Positions 1 through 5,600 are shown, counted from the stretch's first letter. The stretch is 9,220 bases of DNA from Nanoarchaeales archaeon (GCA_013215525.1 JABSQY010000071.1:1-9220); one strand, 5' to 3'. Translations and numbers: made by a program. Notes: generated by a model not told the origin, from the letters alone.

Positions 1-100
1 CAATAGTATTAACACTACTAGTAAATCTCTTAATTTTTGGTATTTCATCAAAATGTAGATTACAAATTTCTAAAATCATATTATCATCTATTTCTTTCAT
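1..100 (-). CDS. N-terminal fragment of an unidentified protein, possibly a kinase-like phosphotransferase
   Basis: Reading leftwards from an ATG at 100 gives 33 open codons that run off the window edge: MKEIDDNMILEICNLHF, then DEIPKIKRFTSSVNTI. A TATA-like box (about 123-130) lies about 26 nt upstream of this ATG, the same spacing seen at most other genes here, which supports the start. The pattern of a short helix followed by an 'R-F-(T/S)-S-x-x-N' stretch resembles the start of aminoglycoside phosphotransferase/choline-kinase-like proteins, where this part precedes the nucleotide-binding loop. With only 33 residues that is a guess; the existence of the gene is better supported than its family. 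Confidence 0.55.
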   Translation of the reverse strand, partial: MKEIDDNMILEICNLHFDEIPKIKRFTSSVNTI

Positions 101-120
101 ATATAAAATATAAATAAAAT

Positions 121-131
121 ACTTATAATAT
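121..131 (-). promoter_or_regulatory. TATA-like box for the left-edge gene
   Basis: On the minus strand this reads TATTATAAGT, centred about 26 nt upstream of the ATG at 100. In archaea transcription starts about 25-27 nt downstream of the box centre, so the transcript would begin at or next to the start codon (leaderless). No Shine-Dalgarno-like sequence is seen before this ATG. Confidence 0.4.
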
Positions 132-206
132 TATCCTATAAAAAATAAAGATAATAAAATTATATGAAATATATTATGTTAATTAGAATTAATTTAATTT
201 GAATTT

Positions 207-244
207 AAAAAATAATAAAGTATAAATTTCGTTTAGAAATTTAT
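207..244 (-). terminator. Hairpin plus T-run overlapping the rpl15 stop codon
   Basis: A 9-bp perfect stem (222-230 with 236-244, loop 231-235) includes the L15 stop codon (241-243). On the minus strand it is followed about 10 nt later by a run of six T (207-212). A hairpin then a T-run fits a terminator or 3'-end stabiliser. Between this and the left-edge gene (101-206) I see only AT-rich sequence and that gene's promoter. Confidence 0.5.
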
Positions 245-717
245 TCTTCAGATTTAGGTTCATTAGTATAAGTTTTCTTAACTCTTGTAACTTCTACTGA
301 ACCACCAGCAGCTTCAACAATTGCTTTAGCATTAGCTGAAATTTCTTCACAAATAATATTTAACTTATGAGATAATTTACCTCTACCTAAAATTTTATTT
401 ACTTTAATCTTTGAAACATCTAAAGTTCCATCAACAATAACACCAGACTCAGTTAATGACTCAAAGTTTTGTTCAATGAAAGTTAAAGATAAAACATTAA
501 CAGTTCTTTTATGAATTGATGAGAATCCTCTCTTACCATAATATGATTTACCAATTGTAGTTAAGATAGATGGTTTCTTTGCATCTCCACGAGCTCCAGT
601 ACCAGCCATACCTTTACCTCCTCTATTTCCTGCACCTCTGTGCTTTTTCTTGTGTCCCCAACCGTGAGAAGACATTCCTCTTTGAGTCTTTACTTTGGAC
701 TTTTTATGTTTTAACAT
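241..717 (-). CDS. rpl15: 50S ribosomal protein L15 (uL15), archaeal type
   Basis: The 158-residue protein is a large-subunit ribosomal protein that binds 23S rRNA. Its first 50 residues are strongly basic and Gly-rich and carry the L15/L27a signature (SSHGWGHKKKHRGAG at 16-30, then NRGGKGMAGTGARGD). The C-terminal half has the usual ILGRGKLSHKLNI segment and ends in an alanine-rich helix followed by AAGGSVEV, the conserved 'aGG..v' end. Length matches archaeal L15. The start at 717 is supported by an AGGT motif 9 nt upstream. In most archaea L15 closes the large ribosomal operon before secY; here it stands alone, with an oxidoreductase gene about 300 bp upstream on the same strand, so the operon is broken up or rearranged. 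Identification is firm. Confidence 0.96.
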   Translation of the reverse strand: MLKHKKSKVKTQRGMSSHGWGHKKKHRGAGNRGGKGMAGTGARGDAKKPSILTTIGKSYYGKRGFSSIHKRTVNVLSLTFIEQNFESLTESGVIVDGTLDVSKIKVNKILGRGKLSHKLNIICEEISANAKAIVEAAGGSVEVTRVKKTYTNEPKSEE

Positions 718-726
718 TTTAAATAT

Positions 727-730
727 ACCT
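727..730 (-). promoter_or_regulatory. Shine-Dalgarno-like site of rpl15
   Basis: On the minus strand AGGT sits 9 nt before the ATG at 717 and can pair with the 16S anti-SD. This is the only clear SD among the genes here, so L15 seems to have a real 5' leader while its neighbours look leaderless. Possible TATA boxes are at 764-771 (leader about 24 nt) and 791-799 (leader about 52 nt); the sequence does not decide between them. Confidence 0.45.
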
Positions 731-799
731 GTGTTTCACATTCATAACAAAATAAATGTAATTACTATAACAATAGAAAATTAAATTCAGTTTATAAAT

Positions 800-842
800 A
801 TAGTGTTCCACAACGCAATTTATTTATAATTGTGGACACTAT
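800..842. other. Long hairpin upstream of rpl15 (13 bp with one bulge)
   Basis: Positions 800-813 pair with 830-842: seven base pairs, one bulged T, then six base pairs, around a 16-nt loop. An inner alternative pairing (816-820 with 828-832) also exists. It abuts the best TATA-like sequence (791-799) upstream of rpl15. It could be a regulatory operator, a structured RNA, or a distal terminator of the oxidoreductase gene, whose stop lies about 170 bp away. The stem is long enough to be unlikely by chance even at this base composition. Confidence 0.5.
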
Positions 843-847
843 GTGCC

Positions 848-895
848 AAACAATATTAATCTTTGTAACTTGTTTCCAAATTAATTATATTGTTT
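848..895. other. Second hairpin in the rpl15 upstream region
   Basis: Positions 848-856 pair perfectly with 887-895 (9 bp), and 857-860 can continue with 880-883 after a 3-nt bulge, leaving a 19-nt loop. With the hairpin at 800-842 it gives a paired two-hairpin block 5 nt apart. No open reading frame runs through the 297-bp gap 718-1014. The rest of that gap (900-1008) is AT-rich with no feature I can name. Confidence 0.4.
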
Positions 896-1008
896 ACTAT
901 ATAGGGTTTTTTAAAAATTCAAAAACTATAAATACAATACTTCTACTATCCAAAACTATAAAATCCAACAACTTTTAATCAAAATAGAATAAAAAGACTA
1001 GTTTATAT

Positions 1009-1036
1009 AAAAAATTAAAGATTAATGATTATCTTT
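1009..1036 (-). terminator. Compact terminator at the oxidoreductase stop codon
   Basis: A 6-bp stem (1017-1022 with 1031-1036, 8-nt loop) touches the stop codon (1015-1017). On the minus strand it is followed directly by a run of six T (1009-1014). This is the layout of an intrinsic terminator, but part of it lies inside the last codons of the gene. Confidence 0.5.
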
Positions 1037-1935
1037 CCTCTATTCTTTCCAGAACCTAAACACATAAATGCATCATTAACCTCATCAAAAGAATACTTTT
1101 TAGCAATTTCTACTTTAATAGAATTATTATTTAAACATTTTGCCAAATAATTTAATTGTTCTTTATTGGATTTTACAATCACAACCGAAGAGTCCACACC
1201 ACACTCAGGTTTAATCTTTTTCAAATTTATAAGAATTGATACAAATTTACCTCCAGCAGTTAATGTTTTTAAAGAATCATCTAAAGTACTAACACCAACA
1301 CAATCCATAACTAAATCAATATCTTGAACCTTTGAAATATCATCAGTATCATAACACACAACTTCATCAGCACCTAAACCTTTCACAAATTCTTTATTTT
1401 TACTAGAACACACACCAATCACATAAGCGCCAACTTTTTTAGCCAACTGAACTGCAATATGCCCAACACCACCAGACGCGCCAAGTATTAAAATTCTATC
1501 ATCTTTTTTCAAATTTCCATCTTCAAACACTTGAAGTGTAGTAAGTCCAACTAAATTAATTCCGGCTCCATCATCGAATGAAACATTATCATTAATTAAA
1601 CTAATTTCATTTGGTTTAACAACAATGTACTCAGAGCAAGCGCCTGCAGGCTTTGGAAAATTAATCATCCCAATAACGTGAGCACCAACTTTAAATTCAT
1701 CACAAGTTGATTCTTCAACAATACCACAAATATCAAAACAAGGAATCCAAGGAAAATCTTCCTCTTTTAAAATTAAAGAAATACTTTTATTAGTCATAAG
1801 TTTTAAATCAACAGGATTTAACGCAATAGATTTAACTTTTACTAATACTTCATCCATACTAATTTTAGGTTTTGAAACTTCTTTGATTTCTAATTTAAAA
1901 TCTTCTCCTATTTTTTCAACTTGTGCAATTTTCAT
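1015..1935 (-). CDS. Zinc-free medium-chain dehydrogenase/reductase, quinone-oxidoreductase-like
   Basis: The 306-residue protein has the MDR two-domain build: an N-terminal GroES-like fold (about 1-120) with ALNPVDLKL (38-46) and DICGIVEE (68-75), then a Rossmann domain with the nucleotide loop GASGGVG (152-158). CSSKNKEF (176-183) follows the second strand; Ser and Lys there suggest NADPH over NADH, an inference from the family. The GHE-type zinc ligands of alcohol dehydrogenases and the structural-zinc Cys cluster are absent, so it is a zinc-free reductase of the quinone oxidoreductase type. The true substrate cannot be read from sequence. Length is slightly short for the family (about 310-330). 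A TATA-like box about 26 nt before the ATG implies a leaderless, single-gene transcript. Confidence 0.88.
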   Translation of the reverse strand: MKIAQVEKIGEDFKLEIKEVSKPKISMDEVLVKVKSIALNPVDLKLMTNKSISLILKEEDFPWIPCFDICGIVEESTCDEFKVGAHVIGMINFPKPAGACSEYIVVKPNEISLINDNVSFDDGAGINLVGLTTLQVFEDGNLKKDDRILILGASGGVGHIAVQLAKKVGAYVIGVCSSKNKEFVKGLGADEVVCYDTDDISKVQDIDLVMDCVGVSTLDDSLKTLTAGGKFVSILINLKKIKPECGVDSSVVIVKSNKEQLNYLAKCLNNNSIKVEIAKKYSFDEVNDAFMCLGSGKNRGKIIINL

Positions 1936-1956
1936 AATAATAAAAATATATCAAAT

Positions 1957-1966
1957 CATATAAACT
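1957..1966 (-). promoter_or_regulatory. TATA box of the oxidoreductase gene
   Basis: The minus strand reads AAGTTTATATG here, a good archaeal TATA box, centred about 26 nt upstream of the ATG at 1935. No SD motif lies between, so the mRNA is predicted to be leaderless. Confidence 0.55.
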
Positions 1967-2010
1967 TAACTAACATATAATAAAGAATTAATCAAAAATC
2001 ATTTATTAAT

Positions 2011-2235
2011 ATAAAGCAGAGCAGAAGCGAAGCAAATTTTCACATCAATTAAAACTTCTTTTTCATATTACTTCAAGAGTGCTGAAATTCAGACTCTCGA
2101 TTATACTTTGTGAAATTCTTTGATTTCACATCGGCTTAGAAATTTATTTCAAATTTCTTGAGCATCGCTATATCGATTAGTGTTTTAATTTTAGTGCTAT
2201 TGAAGATAATATGGAAAATTGTGAAAGCAATGTAA
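2011..2235 (+). ncRNA. Predicted structured RNA A (family with RNA B)
   Basis: This gap has no gene but folds extensively on the plus strand. P1: 2037-2043 with 2221-2227. P2: 2059-2069 with 2208-2218. P3: 2071-2079 with 2197-2205 (one mismatch), continued without a break by 2080-2089 with 2187-2196. An inner helix, 2093-2101 with 2172-2181, carries two further hairpins. About 70 nt at the 5' side and 45 nt at the 3' side match RNA B at 5601-5765. Five G-U pairs would be A-C mismatches on the other strand, so the RNA is read from the plus strand. A conserved AATATA at 2009-2014 lies about 26 nt before P1, so the RNA probably spans about 2037-2227. The ligase gene has its own TATA box downstream, so this need not be its leader. 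I do not recognise the family. Confidence 0.65.
2105..2161 (+). repeat. Two-hairpin GGCTTAG module, copy 1 (in the tip of RNA A)
   Basis: Order: ACTTTG; hairpin a (2109-2116 with 2123-2130, 6-nt loop); CGGCTT; hairpin b (2138-2145 with 2151-2158, 5-nt loop); TGA. The same order recurs at 4171-4222 and 4634-4677. Hairpin a keeps its place but not its sequence; hairpin b keeps its outer pairs and shows a compensatory change between copies. It forms the multi-branch tip of RNA A and is not evident in this form in RNA B. Confidence 0.6.
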
Positions 2236-2283
2236 AGTATATAAAAATAAAAATATTAACTAAACTACTATAAAATAATAAAA

Positions 2284-2293
2284 CATATATAAA
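2284..2293 (+). promoter_or_regulatory. TATA box of the acetate-CoA ligase gene
   Basis: CATATATAAA is centred about 28 nt before the ATG at 2317, the leaderless spacing, with no SD motif before the ATG. This separates the ligase transcript from RNA A upstream. Confidence 0.5.
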
Positions 2294-2316
2294 ACCTATA
2301 AAAAATTAAATAAGTT

Positions 2317-4608
2317 ATGTTAAAAAAATTATTGTCCAAAAAAAATGATAAAAAACAAAATCTGGACACCTTATTCTATCCAAAATCCATTGCAATAATT
2401 GGCGCATCAAACGACACAGCTAAAATTGGTGGATACATCTTTGAGCAAATAAAAAACAAAGCGCAACACATAAATTTACTACCAATAAATCCAACATCAC
2501 TAAGAATTCAAGACATTGACGCGTATCAAGACATAACACAGATTCACAAAGAACTACAACCAGACTTAATTATAATTGCAATTCCAAAACAATTTATAAT
2601 TAAAACATTAAACCAAATTGCAAAAACAAGTACAAAAAACATAGTAATAATTACAGCTGGATTTAAAGAAACTGGAGAACATGGAAAAGAAGAAGAATTA
2701 GAAATTAAAAAAATTATAAAACAAAATAACTTTAATCTAATTGGTCCAAATTGTTTAGGTTTTTTAAACCCAGAAATAAATTTAAATTGTTCATTCGCTA
2801 AAGACATTCCAAAAGCAGGCAGCACAGCATTAGTTTCACAATCTGGAGCAGTAATTGATGCAATAATTGATTGGAGTTTTGAGCAAAACATTGGATTCTC
2901 AAAGATTGTGTCGTTAGGAAATATGGCAGGAATTGATGAATTAGAAATATTAGAATATTTAAAAAATGATGAGCAAACAAAATCAATTGTATTCTATATG
3001 GAAACATTAGAAAAAGGAGTTGAATTTGGAAACTTATTAAAAGAAATTTCAAAAACAAAACCTGTAATAATTATCAAACCAGGTTCATCACAACAAGCAA
3101 AATCAGCAATCGGAAGTCACACAGGATCTCTTGCCCAAGACAATATTTTAGTTAAAACTTTAATTAAAAATAACAATGGAATTTTAGTAGATAATTTAGA
3201 TGAACTATTTAATATAATGATTGGACTAAAAAGTATTGATAATATAATTTCAAATGATAATCCTACAAATAATAAAAATGAACACATAAATGATACAAAC
3301 ATAAACAACACAGTTATACTAACAAACGCAGGCGGGCCAGGAGTAATCGCTACAGATGAACTAGCAAAAACTAATTTAAATTTATATCAATTCACAGATA
3401 AACAAAAAATAAAATTACAAAAAAATCTTCCAGCTGAAGCATCAATAAACAATCCAATAGATATTTTAGGAGATGCGAAATCCGATAGATACACAACAAC
3501 ACTAAATGAATTAATTAAAATTAAAGAAATAAAAAATATAATCATTTTACTTACGCCACAAATCATGACAGACTCAGAAAACATTGCAAAATCAATAATT
3601 GAAATTTCAAACAAAATAAATAAAAATAATAATAACAATAATCTACTTAATAATTCAAATAAAAATAATAAAAATAAAGTAAATATTTATACATCTTTTC
3701 TAGGATATAAACAAGTAAAACATGCAAAAACTTTATTTAATCTCTCAAACTTCCCAACATTCAACACGCCAAACGCAGCAATTACAACACTAAGTAAATT
3801 AGTTCAATACAAATCATTTAACTATGAAAGTTCTTTAGATAGTAATATCTCGCAACTAGATATTTATAATAAATTTAATAAAAATACAATAAATAATTTA
3901 AATGAAATACTTGAAAATAAATCTGGACTATTAGACCAAAAACTTACAAACAAAATATTAAAATCTTTAAACATAACTCCATTTGAAAAACAATTTGTAG
4001 AAAACATTCACGACATATTTAAACTAAAAATAAATCCAAATCAAAAATATGTAATCAAAGCGGACGCAAAGGAATTAATTCATAAAAAAGAATTTAACGC
4101 AATTAAATTAAATATTAATTCAAATAATTATAAAGAAGAAATAGAAAAAATGCTCAAAGAAATCGAAAAAACTTTGACAGGTCTTTCACCTGACAACGGC
4201 TTAGGAATCTCCGATTCCTCGATATCAAAACAATTTACAATCACAATAGAAAAACAAATTAAAGGAATTGAAACAATTGTAGGTTTAAAATCTGATGAAA
4301 GTTTAGGAAATTTTATAATGTTTGGAATGGGTGGAACTTACGTAAATATCTTTAAAGATGTAAATTTTATGCAAGCGCCATTAAACACAAAGACAACAAA
4401 AGAGCTAATTCAAAGTTCAAAAGTATCAAAATTATTAAATGGATATCGTGGAGATAAACCTGTAAACTTAAAAAAATTAGAACAAACAATTTTAAACATA
4501 TCATACATTCAAAAATTATATCCAATAATAAAAGAAGTAGATTTTAATCCAATTATCTGTGACGAACATGATTGTTATTTAGTAGACGCTAAATTAATTT
4601 TAGAATAA
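2317..4608 (+). CDS. acd: Acetate-CoA ligase (ADP-forming), fused alpha and beta subunits
   Basis: The enzyme converts acetyl-CoA, ADP and phosphate to acetate, CoA and ATP: the energy-yielding step of archaeal fermentation. Order: CoA-binding Rossmann domain (about 15-140, SIAIIGASNDTAKIGGY); succinyl-CoA-synthetase-like ligase domain (about 150-300) with GPNCLGFLNP, SQSGA and the phospho-His motif SHTGSLA (His268); a third CoA-ligase domain (about 333-500, TNAGGPGVIATDE); C-terminal ATP-grasp domain (about 535-763) with IHK (His589, matching the second phosphohistidine of the beta subunit), FGMGGTYVNIFKDVNF, GYRGDKPVNL and EVDFNPII. At 763 residues it exceeds the usual roughly 700 because of Asn-rich inserts (311-332 and 432-455) and a short insert at 619-635 encoded by a palindromic module. 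The GGV that usually follows HKxD/E in the beta part is replaced by FNA. Acetate is the likely substrate; other acyl-CoAs are possible. Confidence 0.94.
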   Translation: MLKKLLSKKNDKKQNLDTLFYPKSIAIIGASNDTAKIGGYIFEQIKNKAQHINLLPINPTSLRIQDIDAYQDITQIHKELQPDLIIIAIPKQFIIKTLNQIAKTSTKNIVIITAGFKETGEHGKEEELEIKKIIKQNNFNLIGPNCLGFLNPEINLNCSFAKDIPKAGSTALVSQSGAVIDAIIDWSFEQNIGFSKIVSLGNMAGIDELEILEYLKNDEQTKSIVFYMETLEKGVEFGNLLKEISKTKPVIIIKPGSSQQAKSAIGSHTGSLAQDNILVKTLIKNNNGILVDNLDELFNIMIGLKSIDNIISNDNPTNNKNEHINDTNINNTVILTNAGGPGVIATDELAKTNLNLYQFTDKQKIKLQKNLPAEASINNPIDILGDAKSDRYTTTLNELIKIKEIKNIIILLTPQIMTDSENIAKSIIEISNKINKNNNNNNLLNNSNKNNKNKVNIYTSFLGYKQVKHAKTLFNLSNFPTFNTPNAAITTLSKLVQYKSFNYESSLDSNISQLDIYNKFNKNTINNLNEILENKSGLLDQKLTNKILKSLNITPFEKQFVENIHDIFKLKINPNQKYVIKADAKELIHKKEFNAIKLNINSNNYKEEIEKMLKEIEKTLTGLSPDNGLGISDSSISKQFTITIEKQIKGIETIVGLKSDESLGNFIMFGMGGTYVNIFKDVNFMQAPLNTKTTKELIQSSKVSKLLNGYRGDKPVNLKKLEQTILNISYIQKLYPIIKEVDFNPIICDEHDCYLVDAKLILE
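4171..4222 (+). repeat. Two-hairpin GGCTTAG module, copy 2, in frame inside the ligase gene
   Basis: Order: ACTTTG; hairpin a (4178-4182 with 4188-4192, loop 4183-4187); CGGCTT; hairpin b (4203-4208 with 4214-4219, loop 4209-4213); CGA. It matches copy 1 in order and in ACTTTG, loop CTTT and CGGCTTAG. It encodes residues 619-635, TLTGLSPDNGLGISDSS, where related ligases have a short link before the strand leading to the 'G.E.IVG' motif. Positions 4176-4222 are 24/47 GC, far above the surroundings, with codons such as GGC, TCC and TCG that are rare elsewhere in the gene. The frame stays open, so it looks like an in-frame insertion tolerated at a surface loop. Confidence 0.6.
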
Positions 4609-4619
4609 AATTAATTTAG
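4589..4619. terminator. Perfect 14-bp palindrome spanning the ligase stop codon
   Basis: Positions 4589-4602 pair perfectly with 4606-4619 around a 3-nt loop GAA, and the stop codon 4606-4608 starts the right arm. It lies between convergent genes, so it may be a two-way transcription stop or mRNA 3'-end stem. There is no strong T-run on the plus strand. Confidence 0.6.
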
Positions 4620-4621
4620 TT
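4591..4621. repeat. 31-bp direct repeat, left copy
   Basis: This matches 4727-4757 at 29 of 31 positions; the first 20 are identical. It covers the end of the ligase gene and most of the stop-codon palindrome. The two copies are 136 bp apart and enclose the 105-bp structured island 4622-4726. Confidence 0.8.
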
Positions 4622-4633
4622 CCGGCAACCATT

Positions 4634-4677
4634 GCTTTGTAAATCTTACAAAGGCTTAGAAATTTTTTATTTCTTGA
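4634..4677 (+). repeat. Two-hairpin GGCTTAG module, copy 3, after the ligase gene
   Basis: Order: GCTTTG; hairpin a (4635-4641 with 4647-4653, 5-nt loop); GGCTT; hairpin b (4658-4663 with 4669-4674, 5-nt loop); TGA. Same order, orientation and core as the copies at 2105 and 4171. CAAC (4626-4629) can pair with GTTG (4679-4682) to close both hairpins into a three-way junction, as the 2097-2101/2172-2176 helix does in RNA A. Confidence 0.6.
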
Positions 4678-4691
4678 TGTTGACGTGAATC

Positions 4692-4717
4692 TCAATTTAC
4701 AATTACATTGTAATTGA
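4692..4717. other. Hairpin in the convergent intergenic region
   Basis: 4692-4703 pairs with 4707-4717 (11 bp, one bulged T, 3-nt loop). It completes the structured island between the two direct repeats. It could be part of the same element as the two-hairpin module or a separate 3'-end structure. Confidence 0.5.
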
Positions 4718-4726
4718 AATGAGCAA

Positions 4727-4757
4727 AAATTAATTTTAGAATAAAAATGATTTAGTT
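4727..4757. repeat. 31-bp direct repeat, right copy
   Basis: Partner of 4591-4621, differing only at 4747 and 4749. It overlaps the stop codon of the HAM1-like gene (4752-4754). The differences damage the palindrome: 4727-4738 with 4742-4753 keeps about 10 of 12 pairs plus a wobble. On the minus strand it has T-runs and probably serves as that gene's terminator. Confidence 0.8.
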
Positions 4758-5516
4758 TATTTTAGTTTTAATTCTTTCTTTGAAATAATCTTCTAATTCA
4801 CTCCATCTATTTGTAGTCAAATATTTTTTATATTCTTCTGAACTCATTTCTGCAATTGTTTTTTCAAGACCAGCAGCACGTGACACTTGTGGAATAAAAG
4901 ATAAAGAAATATCTGATTTTACATGATCTAAAGTTCTATCCCCTAAAACTTTATCAATTAAATAACCTTCAATCTTTGAACTAAATAATTTTGGAACATC
5001 TAACATAGAATCACAATAACCTAAACACATAAACCAATAACTATAAACCTCTCCACCAAATTTTTTAGCAATATCATTAAATTTATTTAAATTTATACCA
5101 TTTTCTCCTAACTCGCGTTTAACTCTAGCACCAGGCCAGCCATCTTTATCTGGAATTACAAACCCAGAATCCTCACACAAAACAGGCCGACACAAAACTG
5201 AATATGCAACTTGCGCTTTATGTGTAGCGATTAATTCTACATCAAATCCATCTTCAGAAATACCAAAATCAAATTGTCCAACATTTATCTTTAGATTATT
5301 TAACATATCAATTCCTGAAACGAATTTTTTCATATTTGAAGTTATAATATATAAATCGTGTTTAGGTTTAAAATTACTTTTAACAATTAAATACTCTTCG
5401 CCTTTACTTGAATAAAGACTCCAATTATTAACTCCATAAAAACCATTATATAAACTTAAAACCTCATCTCGTTGATTAGGTTGAATATTTGGTTTTCCAA
5501 GATTTATAAAATTCAT
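4752..5516 (-). CDS. Divergent HAM1/RdgB-like nucleoside triphosphate pyrophosphatase
   Basis: The family hydrolyses non-standard purine NTPs (ITP, XTP) to the monophosphate and pyrophosphate, keeping them out of nucleic acids. Seen here: ITSNMKKF (58-65, the TSNxxK nucleotide motif), ATHKAQVA (97-104), CEDSGFVI (114-121, the DSG motif) with GWPGARVK (126-133), and GLEKTIAEMSSEE (216-228, the 'kT.AEM' motif). Two canonical parts differ: the GFGYDP base-binding loop is missing (TLDHVKSDISLSFIPQ at 195-210 is in its place), and the closing SHR is TNR (235-237). About 53 residues precede the usual start, making 254 against the usual roughly 190. The fold is well supported; exact substrate is uncertain. 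A TATA box 26 nt before the ATG supports this long start. Confidence 0.8.
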   Translation of the reverse strand: MNFINLGKPNIQPNQRDEVLSLYNGFYGVNNWSLYSSKGEEYLIVKSNFKPKHDLYIITSNMKKFVSGIDMLNNLKINVGQFDFGISEDGFDVELIATHKAQVAYSVLCRPVLCEDSGFVIPDKDGWPGARVKRELGENGINLNKFNDIAKKFGGEVYSYWFMCLGYCDSMLDVPKLFSSKIEGYLIDKVLGDRTLDHVKSDISLSFIPQVSRAAGLEKTIAEMSSEEYKKYLTTNRWSELEDYFKERIKTKIN

Positions 5517-5538
5517 AATATACTATGAACTTTAACAA

Positions 5539-5547
5539 TTATAAACA
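5539..5547 (-). promoter_or_regulatory. TATA box of the HAM1-like gene
   Basis: The minus strand reads TGTTTATAA, centred about 26 nt upstream of the ATG at 5516. This gives a leaderless transcript and argues that the N-terminal extension is translated. Confidence 0.5.
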
Positions 5548-5600
5548 TTTGTTTAAAAAATAAAAATAAAAAGGTATTCTTCAATCTCTAAATAAAAACA

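Noticed and set aside
848..895. Minus-strand H/ACA-like guide RNA (9-bp lower stem followed by ACA)
   Set aside because: An ACA does follow the stem on the minus strand, but the upper stem is weak and no pseudouridylation pocket or kink-turn is convincing.
1638..1650. 10-bp perfect palindrome GCCTGCAGGC in the oxidoreductase gene
   Set aside because: It encodes the conserved Pro-Ala-Gly-Ala motif of the family, so coding constraint explains it.
2011..2316. RNA A as a riboswitch or leader of the acetate-CoA ligase mRNA
   Set aside because: The ligase has its own TATA box 28 nt before its ATG, and the related RNA B has no downstream gene on its strand. Not fully excluded, but a free RNA fits both copies better.
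2544..3638. Several minus-strand open frames of 64-115 codons opposite the ligase gene
   Set aside because: They are shadows of the conserved ligase reading frame, hydrophobic by base composition, with no recognisable domain.
4671..4690. Box C/D-like motif (TGATG) in the third module copy
   Set aside because: No matching D box or C'/D' pair at proper distance; the sequence is explained by the module's hairpin b and closing stem.
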